DNA of 64,000 bases from positions 11,396,241 through 11,460,240 of the forward strand of contig CP154955.1 of assembly GCA_039621445.1 (NCBI GenBank). The letters run 5' to 3'. Below the pieces are notes generated by a model. That model searched no databases. It was not told where the DNA came from and worked only from the letters and a program-made list of their open reading frames with translations. The first letter of the stretch is position 1; each line of letters starts with the position of its first letter. The position numbers were made by a program, and so were the translations under genes. Below are positions 27,295 to 41,600 of this stretch, one piece after another. Source of the DNA: Euglena gracilis (lineage: Eukaryota > Euglenida > Euglenophyceae > Euglenales).

Positions 27295-29560
27295 TGCCCG
27301 AGCCCAAATGCCACCCACCGTGATATTCCGTGGCCCATTCTCTGCTCGACATATGTAAAAAAAAAATCAACACAAAAACACAAAAAATGAATACATACAT
27401 AAAAACATACCGAACATACATTCATTCCATACAAAAATGAATACATACATATGTTACACATACACATACATAGATGCAAATGCACATACATGCACAACTA
27501 AACATGGACATAACATGGACATAAAATGCATACATACCACAAAAAAATAACTCGAAAAACGTCAAAAAAACAAACAACGAAGGGCATCCTGGATGGCTGA
27601 CTCAAAGCAAGCAGTTGCCTCGTCAGAGGGGAGACAACAATGTGGGCAATGGCAGGGCCGTGACCCATACGGCAGCGGGGCCAGGAGCGCACACCCCGGG
27701 GGGAGGGGGTTCCAACGCGGCAAAGCAGGCGGGCATTCAAAATCCGCGCACTCCTGCGAGGCACGACCACCGCGTGGGCCTCGGCACCCGAGGCAACCAG
27801 CGGCAGCCGCTCGGCGGGCGGGCAGGACATCCGTGGGGGGTGTGGGTCGCCCTTTGGGGGTGAGAAAAGAAAAGGTGGGCGGGGCGGGGCTGCACAGAAG
27901 GGCCGGATGTTGGGAGGGTCGATCCCCCACCATTGGAGATCGAAACAGGGGGCGGGGGAGGAGGGTTGACTTCCCCACCTACCTCCCCCCATAGGGTTTC
28001 TGGGAGTGCTGTTCAGCCGTGGGGGAGGGGAGACAGACAGCAAGGGGATCTCTGGAGATTTTGGGGTCCCGCTCGTTGAGAACTCTTTCATGGGGGGGGT
28101 GCAGGGTAAAATGGCGAGAGCTGTTGATCAGTCTGAGCCCAAAGATAAAACTCCCATATCTCACGTCGAGGTATTAATACATTAATATTGAAAAACAATT
28201 ACAGGGTTGACTGATGGGGCAGGATGTCTTCAATTCCAATGGCAGCTCTCTCCCTCCCGTCACTGGGGCAAATTATGGCTGTAATTTGAGGCTCAATTGG
28301 TCTCCAATGAAAATTTAAAAGAAAGATCAAAATAAAAACCTCAAACTTTTTATTTTTTGTGTTGTTGAGGAAAGGCCTTGGTAAAAAAAAACCAGCTGAA
28401 AAAGAAATAAAGTGTTCAGAATCGACCATACCAAAATTCGCCTTGAGGAGACCTGACGACACAGAGCACCCACATTGGAGGGATGAAGCATAACCATCCC
28501 TCCCAAATAGCCCAGTTAAAGTGACCTCTTGTGCACTTTTTTAGCCGAGATATGACCAATTTTAGGCCCAAAAACAGCGATCTCAGCTTCCGACTCTGCC
28601 GTTTTCAGACATTCTTGGGCCTGAAAATCAATGTTTTCCAAAATTGCTCAAAAATGATGGAGAATCAAAGCAAATGTCTGGCGACTTAAAATAAAGCTCT
28701 AGGAACGCTCCATATGCCTGTGTGTTCTCTTTTTTTGTTACAGGCTGGGACGGCCTGCGTCGGTCAAACAAATAGAAAGAAATAAGGCCCATCCATAGGT
28801 TTCCAGCACAGACCCGAAAATATGACCCAGGTCTTAATTTTTTGGGGGGGGTTGCCTGCACCTCCCTAAGTCAGGCTAAACAGATTTAAACGACTTTTCC
28901 CTTGCGATGCACAGCCTACAAACAACAATAAAGGGCTGACAAATTGGAGATACACCCAAAAAATCCTCCCTTTTTGAAGCAGTTTTGGTGCGTCCCCAAA
29001 GTGGCGTAATAACCCCAGTGGATCAGAATTGCAACTTTCAACTTTTGCTCCATTTTGGAGGTATTAGGCATTTCGCAATTTTGGGCTCAAAAACAGAACA
29101 AAATTGGCCCCAAAATAGCCATACTTTGATCCACGCAAGGAGTTACAGAAAACTCAAAATACAGTCAGATGGGGCGTTTTAAGGGCTTCGTTTGACGTTT
29201 TAAACACTTTCTTTGATTTTGCTTCATTTTCGAGATATTTTGGAATGTGCCCAGGCCCAAAAAGGCCAAAAAAATGTGGCCCAAAAAACTGGTCAAAAAC
29301 GGTGCTGCAGATCAGAGGCAGTAACTTTGTAGGCCCCCCCCCCCGTGAGCAAGGCACACACACAAGGTGCACACAGACCCACCAGAGCCCCAGAGCGCAA
29401 ATCGAACACTGAAACCTGTCCCTTAAGAAATATGTTTTGTGGATTAATTGCGCGTATGGAACGAAGTTGGGAGTGGCAAAGGGGGGGTCGGGGTCGTTGA
29501 GCTCTTATACCTTCATTGGTGAAAGCGAACCTCCCTCTGGACCTGCCCCCCCCCTCTTGG

Positions 29561-29984
29561 GGTAACCCCCCCCCAAATACAAAAACCCCCGGTTTTTCCA
29601 TTTGGGCGGAAATTTCAAGACCCCGAGGGGGGTTTTATAATTGGGGGGGGGAGTTGTATTCGGTCGGAAAAATCAACTTCCTGGCGGGATCCAGTAGTCA
29701 CTTTTTCGGTCCAAAATCACAAATACGCCCACCCTTGGGGGTCCAAAAATTTCACTTTTCGGGCAAAGGAGCAATTTTCACATGATTTTGGTTAAAAAAA
29801 AAAAAGTGCTCCCAAATCTGCCAAAAATTGCAATTTCGGGAGAGATTTTGTCGAATTTTTTTCCTTCCGGCGCTTCGCACTGGAGGGGGGTTTTATATTC
29901 GGGCGGGATTTCAAGGTCCTCAGGGGAGGTTTTACATTTGGGCGGGGTTTTGTATTTGGGGGGGTTATATTTGGGGGGGTTTAG
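29561..29984. repeat. G-run element, tag TTTTATATTTGGG
   Basis: It opens GGTAAC9AAATAC and closes TTTGGGGGGGTTTA. Repeated GTTTTATATTYGGGCGG units precede the right end, and the conserved GGCGCTTCGCAC motif sits inside at 29869-29880. Intergenic. Confidence 0.75.
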
Positions 29985-30425
29985 GCAGTGAGAACCGCCG
30001 TTTTTCGTTGTGGACTGACTCCCACCCCGGAACTTGCCTTATAGAGAAATATCCTGCATGGTTCCAGAAGCCCTTAAACCCCCTATATTGATCCTAATTT
30101 TGCCTCCAGTGCAAGTTACGCCCGTTTTACTGGGTCCAGGCCAAAAAAATGTCACCGTAAAACAGGGTCCATCGACCAGCAAGAAAAAAAGTGTTTTTTT
30201 CCTTGGAACAACTCCCCAGGGCTGCCGAGTCATCTAAAGGGCCAACAGGAGAACTCAAGCCCATTCAACGACCCATGTCACGGTCCCTGGCTTTCCTGGT
30301 AACTCCACGGCTGGCCTGTGGGGTGGTAACCACCACCACCATCAGCGGAAGTTGACTGCTTGTTCCGACAATGGAAAAGGACACCTACAGCATACGGAAA
30401 TTCGATGGAAAACGACTGGTGAAGC

Positions 30426-30500
30426 GTGGTGGTGGTGGTGGTGGTGGTGGTGGTGGTGGTGGTGGTGGTGGTGGTTGTGGTGGTGGTGGTGGTGGTGATG
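30426..30500 (+). repeat. GGT trinucleotide repeat
   Basis: About 23 GGT units with one TTG interruption; intergenic. Confidence 0.95.
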
Positions 30501-31335
30501 GAAGGGAAAGCTACATGGAGAGCACTAGCGTCTGGAGTTCGGTACATGAAGCCTGGGGAAGGGCCTATGCCACTGCAAGGGACCCGGGTGGGGAGGGAGG
30601 TCAGGTCACGAGGCGTCGCGTGCTGCAAGGCAAGCACAGCAGCTCCCTTCGCGCAGGGCAGAGACCAACACGGCGGCGGGCCGGAACTGGCGACGGGACC
30701 CTCGACACGGCCTGTGGCTTGTTTGCAGCCGCTCGATGTGTCCGTGTCTGCCTAGTGGGTGAGAGTATTCTGTGTTTAAAACGGACCATGAGCGCGCGGG
30801 TGGGTAAAAAAAAAACACCCTTTTTCTGCCTCCGAAAATTGATTGTGCGCAATTCTTGAGCATAGCTCCAATTCGCAAAACATTATCGAAAACATAATGT
30901 CGAGCTTGTATTTGTGCATATTATTGCAACCATGGGAAATGTCACACAGTGTAGATGTCCACATGTGAGTAGCCACAAACATTCTATGCTGACGCTCTGA
31001 TGTATAGCCTTCAACCATGTGCCAAACGCCTGCAGGCCACTTCGAGCCTTCGTAGGCGCGCAGCTCCGGCCCCACCGCCACACTCCAGACCAGCAGGGGT
31101 GAAGCGGGTCGCGGTCGGCACAGTGCGCCACGCCCGCCAGGCGGCGGCGCATTGATCGAACTGCCGATGGCCGATGTGTTCCAATCGTTCCCGTGGGGGG
31201 TGCGGGAGGGACGATGTGCCGCGAGACGGGGGCGGGTCAGCGGGTCCGAGGGGGAGGGGGTCAGCGGGCGCCGGTCACCAGACAGCCATTGGGTCGTGGC
31301 CAAGCGTTGGTGCAGCAAAGGGGCCGGATGGGGAG

Positions 31336-31612
<277 letters not shown>

Positions 31613-31951
31613 CAAAGGGAGTGCTTTGTGGCCATCCTCCGAGAATCGTCCAAGTTGGGGGAATGCTGCTGCTGTTAATGTGAAATAATGGGCTTCCTCA
31701 CCTTCCTCACCTGCCTCCCACGGCCTCTGCAATTCATTTTTGGGATTTTCAGCGCAAGTTCTTGAGGAGCACGGCAGCACAGGAGAAAAATAACAGCAGC
31801 AACAATAACAACAGCAGCACAGCAAGCAACAGCATCGTTAACAATTACTCAGCAACAACGATACCAGCAGCAGCAAGAACAACAAGGAGCAGCAAAATCC
31901 AAATTAAATGAAAATGGATCCCATCCCACGTTGTCCACTTTCGTCAACTCC

Positions 31952-32259
31952 TCAGTGAAGCCACTCAGCTGCACCTGACACTTGGCTGTACCCTACGATG
32001 TGAGTCTTCAAACTGCGGGAGAATTGCATCGGAACGAAGTAGAGGTGCACCTTGTGGTTCTTGCCGACGTGCAGTGAAAAGATGCAATATCCTGATGAGG
32101 AAGGGCGGGGAATGGCCAAAAAGGCTGCTGATGACGGAAGGAGAGAATGGAAATAAGAGGGAGGGAGGAAGAGAACAAGCAGCAAAATTGTTGAGGTGGA
32201 GAGGACAAAGAGGCATGACAGACCCTTGCTTATTGCTTTCCTGTGTGCATGGTGATATC

Positions 32260-32299
<40 letters not shown>

Positions 32300-33370
32300 A
32301 CTATGCCAGGTGCGTGTGTGCGTTCATGTGCTGTGTCACGTTGGAGATCGAGATTTCAAGGCACAAACTTTCAGTTCCTTTTCCAGTTAGGAAACGGTCA
32401 TGGTACATGGCCAAAACCTCTGCCAATTCTGACCAAACCCTCCTCCAGGTCCGAGCCTGACACCCATAGGGAGGGGCCTGGGTGCTGTAATACAGCGGAC
32501 CTGGGTGCTCCTCAATGGGCGTGACGGTGACGTCCGTGACCTGGTCGAACGGCAGCTTCTGGCAACCAACGTTGCTGGAGATCCAGAGCTCATTGGTGCC
32601 GCTCTGAGGGGACCCGCACACATTGGTGGGGAGGTGGGGATCGTATCGCGAAGGACGGCACCAAAGCTACGAAATGGGGGCCAGAGATGGCTTGTGGCGT
32701 GGCACTTTCTGGATTGGGGGAAGGCCCTCCCATCCGGCCCCCAAGCACACCTTGAGGGTGAGCCGAACCCGTTCCCCTCGGGCGTTCAGCATGCCGGTGT
32801 AGGACTGGTCGGGGATGACTAGTACCTGAGGGAGAGCAAGGACAAAAAAAATATAAAAAAAATGTAAAAATTGCACTAAGAAATACTAAAATACTTTTAT
32901 GTTTTATATTGTACTGTTTGTTAAAAAATGCACTTGCAAAAAAAATTCGAAAATGGTTTTGGCTTTTATGGGGGGAGGGGACCGGGCGGAGCAGGGGAAG
33001 TGGGAGCACAATCCCCCCCCTCCTTCCCTCATGGTCACTGCCAAAAAAAATGCCAAATCGAACATTTTTGCAACCCTCTTGAAAAATACAGCCATTCCCC
33101 CTTCACAAAGGAAAAAAACGTGCAAAATGATGCAATCCTTTTCGAAAACATATAGAGGTGGTGAGCACAAAAAATTAATCCTTATGTTCTCATAATGTTG
33201 TTTGATGAATAGAAGCATTAAATTATGCCATAATTTTTTTCTAAAAATACAACATTTGACAGCAAATTGCTTTTGGGAAAAGTGGTCAATCGGTCCATCA
33301 ATGGGTTTGGGGGAGGGGCCAAAAAGTTCGGTCCATTAACTTTGCAGGGGCAAAATTATTTGGGGATTGG

Positions 33371-33402
<32 letters not shown>

Positions 33403-36400
33403 AGTGCGTGTGGAACGTTGAAATTCTACCAACATGTCAAACCAGGTACCAAATCTGAAAGTAAATTGCAGTATATTGCATGCTTTTCGACCGATTTGTT
33501 CCTTTGACTCCAACATCAGCAATACATCTTCTGCAAAGCTTGGGCTTCCGAGAACACTTAAAAGTTCCCCCCAGGGCTCATTGATCAAGCAAGAGGCCAG
33601 TCATCCATCAAAATTGAATAAACCCCCCCTAATAAGTGCGCAGTGCCATAATTATGCGCAGTATCGAAATAAGTGTGCACCCCCAAGGGTTTGAAACTAC
33701 CTCCCTAAAAAGTGCACCTCCCACAAAGGCCAAAGGAGAAATCAAGTCACATCTCAGGCACACACAAACCTGAAAACTGACCTTATCAAACCAAATACTT
33801 CTGTCGTCCGAGCCCAAATTTGACACACGATCACTTGACATCACATGAGGGGAAAAGCTGAAAAAGAGTTGGGGAAAAGTAAGTATTTTGGGCTTTGTCC
33901 TAATAAGTGCGCAGTGCCCTAATAAGTGCGCACCCCTTGGGGTCCGAAACCACATCCTGAAAATATTCGCACCTGTGCACTTTTTTTCGGGGGTGTAATC
34001 TACGTGCAACTGCAGGCTCTTCTCCGACATATTTGTCCTGAGCATGTAGATGAGTAAGTAAGTAGTAGTGGCAGTATTTGGAGCGTGGCCATGAGGAGGC
34101 AGACCTGTTGACCGACCACCCCAGGGGTGGCGTCCTTCGGGGGGCCCAACTTGATGACCTTTTCGTGCCGCCGCTTTTCTGCCTCCGCCTCTGGGAGGAG
34201 GGGGAAATCACTCCTAGTACAAATCTTTGACACTGAAAATTGAAAAGAACTTTTTATTGTTTTTTTCATTATCTGCAGTTTGATTGGTATTGCTGTGTCG
34301 TGGCGTGTGACAGCAATTAACCCAAACTGCCTTCAAATCCAAAGCAAGGGACCTGTGGATGCAGTCTCGGCAGGTTTCACCTCCTCCGTGATCACAGGGA
34401 CCAGCGCCATGTTCAAGGCCTGCTCCACCGTGGTTCCTGCACGATTCGGCTGAAAACCCACCGCCAGAACAGCCTATCGCTGGCAAACACAGGATGATGA
34501 CAATACAGGGTTGCCATGGAAGTTGTTAGCACAACACCTGGTGGGAGAATTTGCTGAACATCCCATTGTGTTTGGGTTCAAGGGATGCCTGGGACATGGC
34601 GGACGATGGGAGTTGCCCAGATATCCTCCACCACAAGGAGGTCGATTCAAGTTCTGCCAATTTAACTCATTTGCATATGGGCTGAAGAGGACTGGTTAAA
34701 AGATGTGGGTGGGGGCTTGCCTCCAGATTCAAGAGGTTCATCAAGAGTTCATCAAGAGGGGGGCCCAAGGCCAAGGCAACCTCTGCTGCCGCCCACACAC
34801 CCATCTCACTCATCCGCCCCCCTCCCCTACCTCTTGGTCCCTCCTTTATGCCCAGGGCCTCACGGCTCTTGTCGTTTCTTTTCAGTGGGGGTTTTTTATC
34901 TGTGAAAAACTATTCACATCTTTGACACGTGTTTTTCAAAATCTCAAACTGTTTTGCACAGGATGAACACAGTTGGAGCCCAAGCCATAGGCACAGTTTT
35001 GAAAGGCAAAAAATTTCAAATTTCTAAAAGAACTGGGATTGAGCAGGAGTGTCCGAAGAAAGCACACAACTTTGCTTCATCTCATATCTTTTATTCAGCC
35101 AAAAGGGTTAGAGGGTCACCAGAGCAAAAACTGTGTCAACTTTTTGGATTCCCCATATCATCAAAGAAATAGATGCAAATTTCACAAAAAAAATCCAGGT
35201 CAAAAAATGATGGGAAACAAATATCACAGGGTAAAATCGACGAGGAAATGGTTCAACTTGATTGCTGTTTCATGACTTTTCGCTGATGAGCAAACACACT
35301 ACACTCCCCACCTCTTTGTAAAATTTGGCACCATCGGAAGTGGATCCTCTAACGAGCATAAGAAAATGATGGGAAAAAGAACGATGGGAAAATTTGTGTG
35401 ATGCCCCATCACTTTTTGTGATTATTGTCCACTGTGTGTGAAGAAAATGCCAAAAAAAATGATTCCTCTTCCCCCATTCTGAACTTTGTGGAAGAACCTC
35501 ACTAGCAACCTCCATCTGGTCAGTTTCGACCCTTCCTGCATGAAGTGGAAGAGTTTGGCCACATTGTTTGTGCAATAAAATGCTCAAAAATATGCATAGC
35601 GACCCCGAGGGCAAATATTTGGCCCGCCAATTTGTGTTCGGGGGTTAAAGCACAAGAAAATAATGCACGAAGTTTGGTCACACAGAAATTCAACCTTTTG
35701 TTGCAATATGTCTCTTCAGACCCCAATAAAAAACGATTACACTTATTGCGGATTGTACGATTTTTTTGTATTTCTGATAAATATTTGCGTATTGCTTTCG
35801 CTTTCACTGTTCCATTTGTGCTGCAAATCTGGAAGATGAATAGGAAACCTTCCACGCGCGTCGGGTGACACTTTTTCAGAACCAGTTTCCAGGATGTGAA
35901 AATTCACCTTCCTCCCATTGCACAAACCCTGCCACGGCACAACACTGTCGCAGGGAGCAAGGGTTTTCTTAAGGACCCCCAGGGGGGAGGGTCCTGTGGG
36001 CGGGCTGGAAAAAGTGCTGGCTGGAAAAAAGGTGCTTACTCAACCCATCCGGGGGGGGGGGGGGGGCAGGGTGGGGGTCTGGCCGGCTCGCAGCTGGACC
36101 CGGCAGGTGCCCCAAAACAGGCAAAAACAACACAAAACCAAAAGGGCTGGGTTGGAATTTTTCAGCCACAATGGGATAACAAAATACACCAAAAAAAACA
36201 CCCAACACATGCCATCCTAGGGGATTTTTGGCTCTTTTTTTCCAGGTCGATTTGCGTCGGAGAGTTTTTGGGTCCATCTCGGCTTCGCTGGGCTGGCCCG
36301 AACTTTATTTTCAGCAGACCCCCGCGGGGGGGGGGTCCGAGTCCGGCTGGGAGGTGCTGGCTGGAAAAAAGGTGCTGGCCTGAGAAAACCCCTGGCAGGG

Positions 36401-36613
36401 AGGGGGGCCATCGCAAAAAAAAAATGCCACAGAAGATGGGGCACACCGTGGGCTGGACACCAGTCCGGCCCGACAATTCCTCTTTCAATTGCCCAACGGT
36501 GGCAGTGCCAGGGAGGTCCAACTCTCTGTGAGGCGGGAGAGGCGGGCCCAGTGTGGGGGGGGGGGGGCTGTCACATACATCGTCTCTTTCCCGAACTTCA
36601 CGGACAACCTCAT
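31952..36613 (-). CDS. UBFD1: UBFD1-like ubiquitin-domain protein, one internal exon not found
   Basis: UBFD1 proteins have an N-terminal ubiquitin-like domain and a conserved C-terminal beta-rich domain; their cellular role is poorly defined. Exons, minus strand: 36579-36613 (Met; MRLSVKFGKET), 36447-36525 (ELDLPGTATVGQLKEELSGR then TGVQPT), 34353-34436 (TTVEQALNMALVPVITEEV), 34105-34190 (EKRRHEKVIKLGPPKDATPG), 32751-32825 (IPDQSYTGMLNARGERVRL), 32501-32603 (NELWISSNVGCQKLPFDQVT), 31952-32091 (VHLYFVPMQFSRSLKTHIVG, ending AAEWLH and TGA). All joins are in phase except across the missing exon, which must carry the rest of the UBL fold and have a length of 3n+1. A possible piece is LMLVRGSTSDGAKFYKE at about 35309-35359, but I see no clean acceptor. 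Motif order matches animal UBFD1, including the GMxNxxGxxVRLTxK stretch. The poly-C tract upstream of exon 2 probably serves as its polypyrimidine tract. Confidence 0.88.
33030..33365. repeat. Diverged copy of the 40.7-kb element interior
   Basis: It shares TTGATGAATAGAAGCATTAA, the CCCCTTCACAAAGG-type start, GTGGTCAATCGGTCCATC-type text and a final AACTTTGCAGGGG with 40632-40968. Confidence 0.7.
33619..34000. repeat. G-run element, tag CCCTAATAAGTGCGCA, copy 2
   Basis: It shares the TAAACCCCCCCTAATAAGTG start, the GTCACATCTCAGGC interior and the AAATACTTCTRTCRTCC segment with 19800-20213. It lies in a UBFD1 intron. Confidence 0.8.
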
Positions 36614-37149
36614 TGCGTGGCTGGGTGACCTGACAGGGAGGAAAGAGATTGCGAACGAAAGCCAACTCGACAAGGTCAGGAAGCGCAACACCTCACCTTG
36701 AATGAGTGAAGGAAAGCACGCATGAATCCACGCATGCATGAATGCATGAATGCATGAACAAAATCTTCCATGAAAAAATGTTTCTTCAGTTGAAAAAAAA
36801 ACTGACTGCTGCCTGTGCCATCACTCCATTGAACCTCAATTGTCCACACATTTGCAGTTCATGAAAGTCCCTGCTTCTCCCATACTTGGTAAAGCTGCGG
36901 CCCAGGCTCAGAGTGGTGGGACCCGCCTAGGAATGCACATCTCTCATGTCCCCAAGCTGACGGCAGGCACAAGAGCAGCATTACAAATACATCGATCGCA
37001 GATCACATCGCCCGTTACGTGTCAGGTTCACGTGCCGGAGTGCGAGAACGTTGAGCCATTGTTTTGGGTGAGACGCATCTGAAAGCAAGCAACGTGGAGG
37101 ACAAAGGCGTCGCATGCAGAGGGATGGGCCAAGGTTCGACAAAAGAACA

Positions 37150-38100
37150 GAGGGAGGGGGTCAGTTCCACTTTCAAAAAACCAACTTTTCAAAAAACCAG
37201 TTACTTTTCAAAAACCAGTCTCCCACTTGAGTGACTACCCCCCAGGGGGCAGTCACTCTGGCCACTCAGCCAAAAGCCAAAAATCACAGGATTTTGGCCT
37301 AAAAAACATCTTTTTCCTGTGCCTTGGGCACAGGGGGGACCCCCCCCACCTAAGCAGTGGTGCGGTCCAGGTGACTAATTTTAGTCCGGCGCAAAGCCCC
37401 AGTCCAAGGTGCCAGGCAAAGTTTTTGACCCCCCCCCAAAATGCCATCTTGGGCACTTTTTGGCAAAAAAAACAAAAAAATTTGGGGGGGAAATGGTTAC
37501 GGAAAAAATTGGGCACTTTTCTAATGGTCTGGAAATATTTGGGCACCAAAACTTTGGAAATCGGCCTGGAAAAATTGGGTGGTTCTCTTTCTTGAAAACA
37601 TGATGCTGAGTGAGAATCAAACACACAACCCTTCGGTCCCCGAACGCTCTTCCCCTCAGGGAGCAGCCTTTAGATGTCTGTTCCTTCCTCATTTCCAGAT
37701 AAATTGGATTGAGTCAAAAAAAAGAAAACTAGAATACATCCAGAAAACAGCCATTTGGGTTGTCCTTTTTTTGGAGATGCATCAAGCGCACAGTTGGACA
37801 CCATACGGCAACAAATCCCAACACACGGCACTTTGTACGGCTTGTGAGCGGAAAATTTGGGTGGAATCCTTAAAATGGTGAAGAAATATTTGGGAGATTT
37901 TTGTCGACCAATCCTTTCCCAACCAATTTGAAATATGACCAATCTTCACCCCCTCCCCCCGTATCGAACCCGGGAGGGGGGGGTCTGGAGCCAAAAACGA
38001 GTTAGTCACTCTGGAAAAACCAGCCAGTCACCTCCCCCCAGGGGGGGGTCAGACACAACATGAGCAATGGTGTGGCCTGGACTCCAAGGTCTCTCTCCTT
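37150..38100. repeat. Two further AACCAGTCAGTCACT-type elements
   Basis: 37150-37420 and 37975-38100 carry CCAGTYASTCACT words, CCCCAGGGGG runs and GGTCAGACACAACATGAGCA, which also occurs near 1005-1030 as GTCAGACACACCTTAAGCA. Confidence 0.6.
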
Positions 38101-38643
38101 CTAAACAGCCGCATGGGCAAAGTTACCGTTTTTTTTATCAGTGCTTTGCAGCGAAAACTTTGGGCCTAAGAATTGGTCAAAAAATGGGACATTGGCACGT
38201 TTTGGGCAAATTCTTGTCAAAAAATGATGAGCCCTCCCACAACTGCGCACTTTAGGGGGCATAATTTCAGACCGCCGGAGGTGTACACTTGTAAAGCACT
38301 GGCCTGTTAAGGACACGAGACTCTTGACCAACCCCATTGTCTTTGGAACGCAGGTGGACATAGCCAGCGATGTCACCGCATTTGTGAACCGACCGCCAGC
38401 CTTGATGTTTGTGGGTTTTTTTTGAAAGCAGCAACGTTCGCAAAAATTCAAAAAAAGCGTTGGGGATTGATGTGAAAAGACAGATTTTGAGGCGTTTTTT
38501 GTGTGTGCCGACATAATCACTACCATTCGAATGAAGGGGACTCTCTTGGGAGTGGACTCCCCGAGTGTTTGGCCGATTGCTCACCCGCGCTTCGGTCTCT
38601 CCCAGCAGACGGCCCCATCCACCCCTGGCCAGAGGAGCTCGAC

Positions 38644-41600
38644 CTGCACCAGCAGCCGCATGTCGGCCTCCGGCAGGCACGCCCCCTGTACGGCCCCCTT
38701 CCGGTTGGCCTCCACCACAGTCGCCGGGTCGAGGTCCGCCGAAGCGCAATCCACCAGCGTGGCCAGGCGCTTGCCTGGCCCACCTTGTGGTGCAGGCCTC
38801 AGAGTGCCGTACCCACCCCCCTGGGAAACCGTTACCTGACAGGATGGAGGGTATCAAAGACCCTAAAAACTTCGCATACTGACAGTAACTGGGGCCCTGA
38901 CAATTTCCCGGGCGGGACCGTGACAAGGTTCTCGGGCATGACAGTTTCTCAGGGAGAGGTAGGTAAGGTGAGTCCAGCCCAAACTTACATCCCCCCCACA
39001 AATGCCCTTCACATCACCCCACACTTGAACCTGGGGGCACTGGGGTCATGCCAATGTGCAAGGGTTTTTTTCTGCCACCCCACAATGCCACCCCCCCCCC
39101 TGGAGGGAGAGGGGGGAGTGCGTGGTGCTGTTGTGGTCCAGCAGTGAGGAGATTGAGCTCGCGGATGTTTAGTCCTGTCTCAGAATTTCTGTTCCGTGGA
39201 CACTTGAGGACTTCGGCTGTCCAATTCAAGTCCAAAGTCGACAAAGCAGATCTCCGCACCCAAAAGGAAAAACAATCACCTGAGAAGGACGCCATACTGC
39301 CCGTTGCCGACGATGCGGCACTCGGTGCACTGGAGTGCAGCGCCGTCCCGCACCAGCACGCCGTTGTAGGCGTTGCGCACAACTTGGGAGCGGGTCAGCA
39401 CGAGGGACGCGTCGCCTGCACACCCCTGACTATGGGTTCACTTTGACTTTCATCCGGGAGGGGGGACTATTCCTCGGGCCCAAACCCATCTGCCTGCGTT
39501 TGTTTGAAAACCCACCCACACACAGACTGCCCTAGGGTGGTGTCACACCAGTGTTAAGGTATTTAATTTTCTGTAAGGCGAGAGTTTGGAGTGCAGATCC
39601 TAGCAAAAAGTTCAGTGCCTCGTGATAAAGGTTAACTGCCTGCTTTCAAGGTGTAGGGTCTATTCAAAAGGCCCAACGCATTTGATCAAAGCCCAAGGGA
39701 AATTTTATTGTAGTTTTTTTCTTTTTGAACCACGTGTGATGGTCACCATTTTCACTTCGATTTGAGCCAACCGAGGCACTGCAAGAGCAGTGCTGTGTTT
39801 GAACATCAAGTGCGGAGGGCACAATGCATTAAAAAGTGTGGAGGATGCTGTGAGGATGTCAATAATCATGCTTCCAAATAGGCTGCGGATGCTCAAAAAT
39901 GATCTCCTCCGGCTCCTCCTTCACAAAATTGACATTGTGCAGGGCTGTCCAGGAAGGCTAGGTGAGGGTCCGACCTGGCTGGTGGGTGGGGGTCCCCCCC
40001 ACCAGGCCTTCCCGTGTTTCCGGGTCTCCGATTTTCCAAATTCTTTTCTTCGGCGGAAATTTCCTTGTCTGAAGCTGTGGTGGGTGGGGGTTCGACCCCC
40101 ACCCCCCGCCTCTGGGGTGGGCCCATACAGTTCTGACATTGTGCACCGCTCGCTTGAGCAGGCTTCTGTTTCCGAGGGCCTGTTTCCGAGGGCAGCCTTC
40201 TGTGCCTGACACATTAAATGACCAATTTCGGCCCCTGGCACTACCTTCTACCCACCCCAAAGCACAACCCCCCCCCCGGGGGATAAAAATGAACCCCTAC
40301 ATCACTTGCCAATGGCCCACATGGTCTCTTCCTTAAACGTTCTTCAGCCAACACTCCGAACCGGCCCACTTGTTCCGTGCCTGAGTGAAGCACGTCAAAG
40401 CAATGCACCCAAAAAGGTATTCCATTACGACTGAAATTGACACCCCCCCCCCTCGTCCTTGACACACCAAAGTATGGGGAAAGTGCGGTTGGCTCGAGGG
40501 GGGGGGGTATGTCATGGACACGCTGTTTCATGTGCACTGCACTGTTAAAAAAAAGGCGCTTTTGGGTGCAGGAAAAGTTTGGTTGACACGGGGGGGTATC
40601 ATTGACCAGCCATGTCAAGGACAAGGGGGATGTAAACCCCCCCAAATAACTTTGCAGTGCCCTAAATCTTTGCGTGCCCAAATAACTTTGCACAAGGGAA
40701 GACAGAAAAGGATCGGTCCAAACAACTTTGCCCCCACCTTCACAAGGAAAAAAAAAATGTGAAAAATGATGCATCTTTCTGGGAAATCAGGTGGAAAGCA
40801 CAAAAAATCATCTGAGATGCCAATAATGATCTACTATTTGATGAATAGAAGCATTAAATTATGTTAAAATTATTAATAAACAGCTTACTGTAACAAATTT
40901 CTTTTAGGAAACGTGGTCAAGGGTTCCATCGATGGTTTTGGAACTGCCCAAATAAATTTGCGGGGGTCGAGGTGGGGTCAAATTTTCTTAAGCAACGTCC
41001 TGTTGTCAGGTCTGTGGTCCGGCCCAAGGGCCGCTGCCCCCTGGTAGTGGCAGTCCTTCACGATGCAGTCCACCAGTACTGCATGGCCTCGCTCCTGTGC
41101 AATGGCTCAATGACACACCAAAACACCAAAAAAAACATCGGGACGGTTGCAACATGGGGGCCAGCTCCCAATTCAGTCATAGAACACACCTTTGTGGCGG
41201 ACCAAATTTGCGGCCTTGGGTGGTGCATAGCTGCGCATTCCCTGGGGGGGTCACCGCACAAAAAAAAAGCAAACAGTCAGCCAGCCTCATTCGTTCTTTC
41301 CATTCAAACCAATTCAGGGTTTCGGGGTTTGGGGACAACTGCGCGAAGCAATTGCGCGCTCCTTCCACCCCCACCCCAGTGCCAGATCGGCTTGGCAGCG
41401 CACCCGTGCCACGGTCGGCCCTTTCACAAGGGACAATTTGGGTAACGTGTGGGCACCCGGCTGGGCAGCCGTGGGGGGTCTTCCTTGAAGGTCAAGAATC
41501 GCCCACCCCAATATCCGGAGCAGGCAAGGCCCAACCTATCCTGGAAAAAAAAACCGAATTTAAAACCCCGGGAAAAAAATCTAACCGAAGCAAACACCTG

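Noticed and set aside
36840-37082. Plus-strand open frame after a CATTTGCAG acceptor-like site
   Set aside because: Fairly protein-like, but no partner exon, homology or clear donor was found; it could equally be chance.
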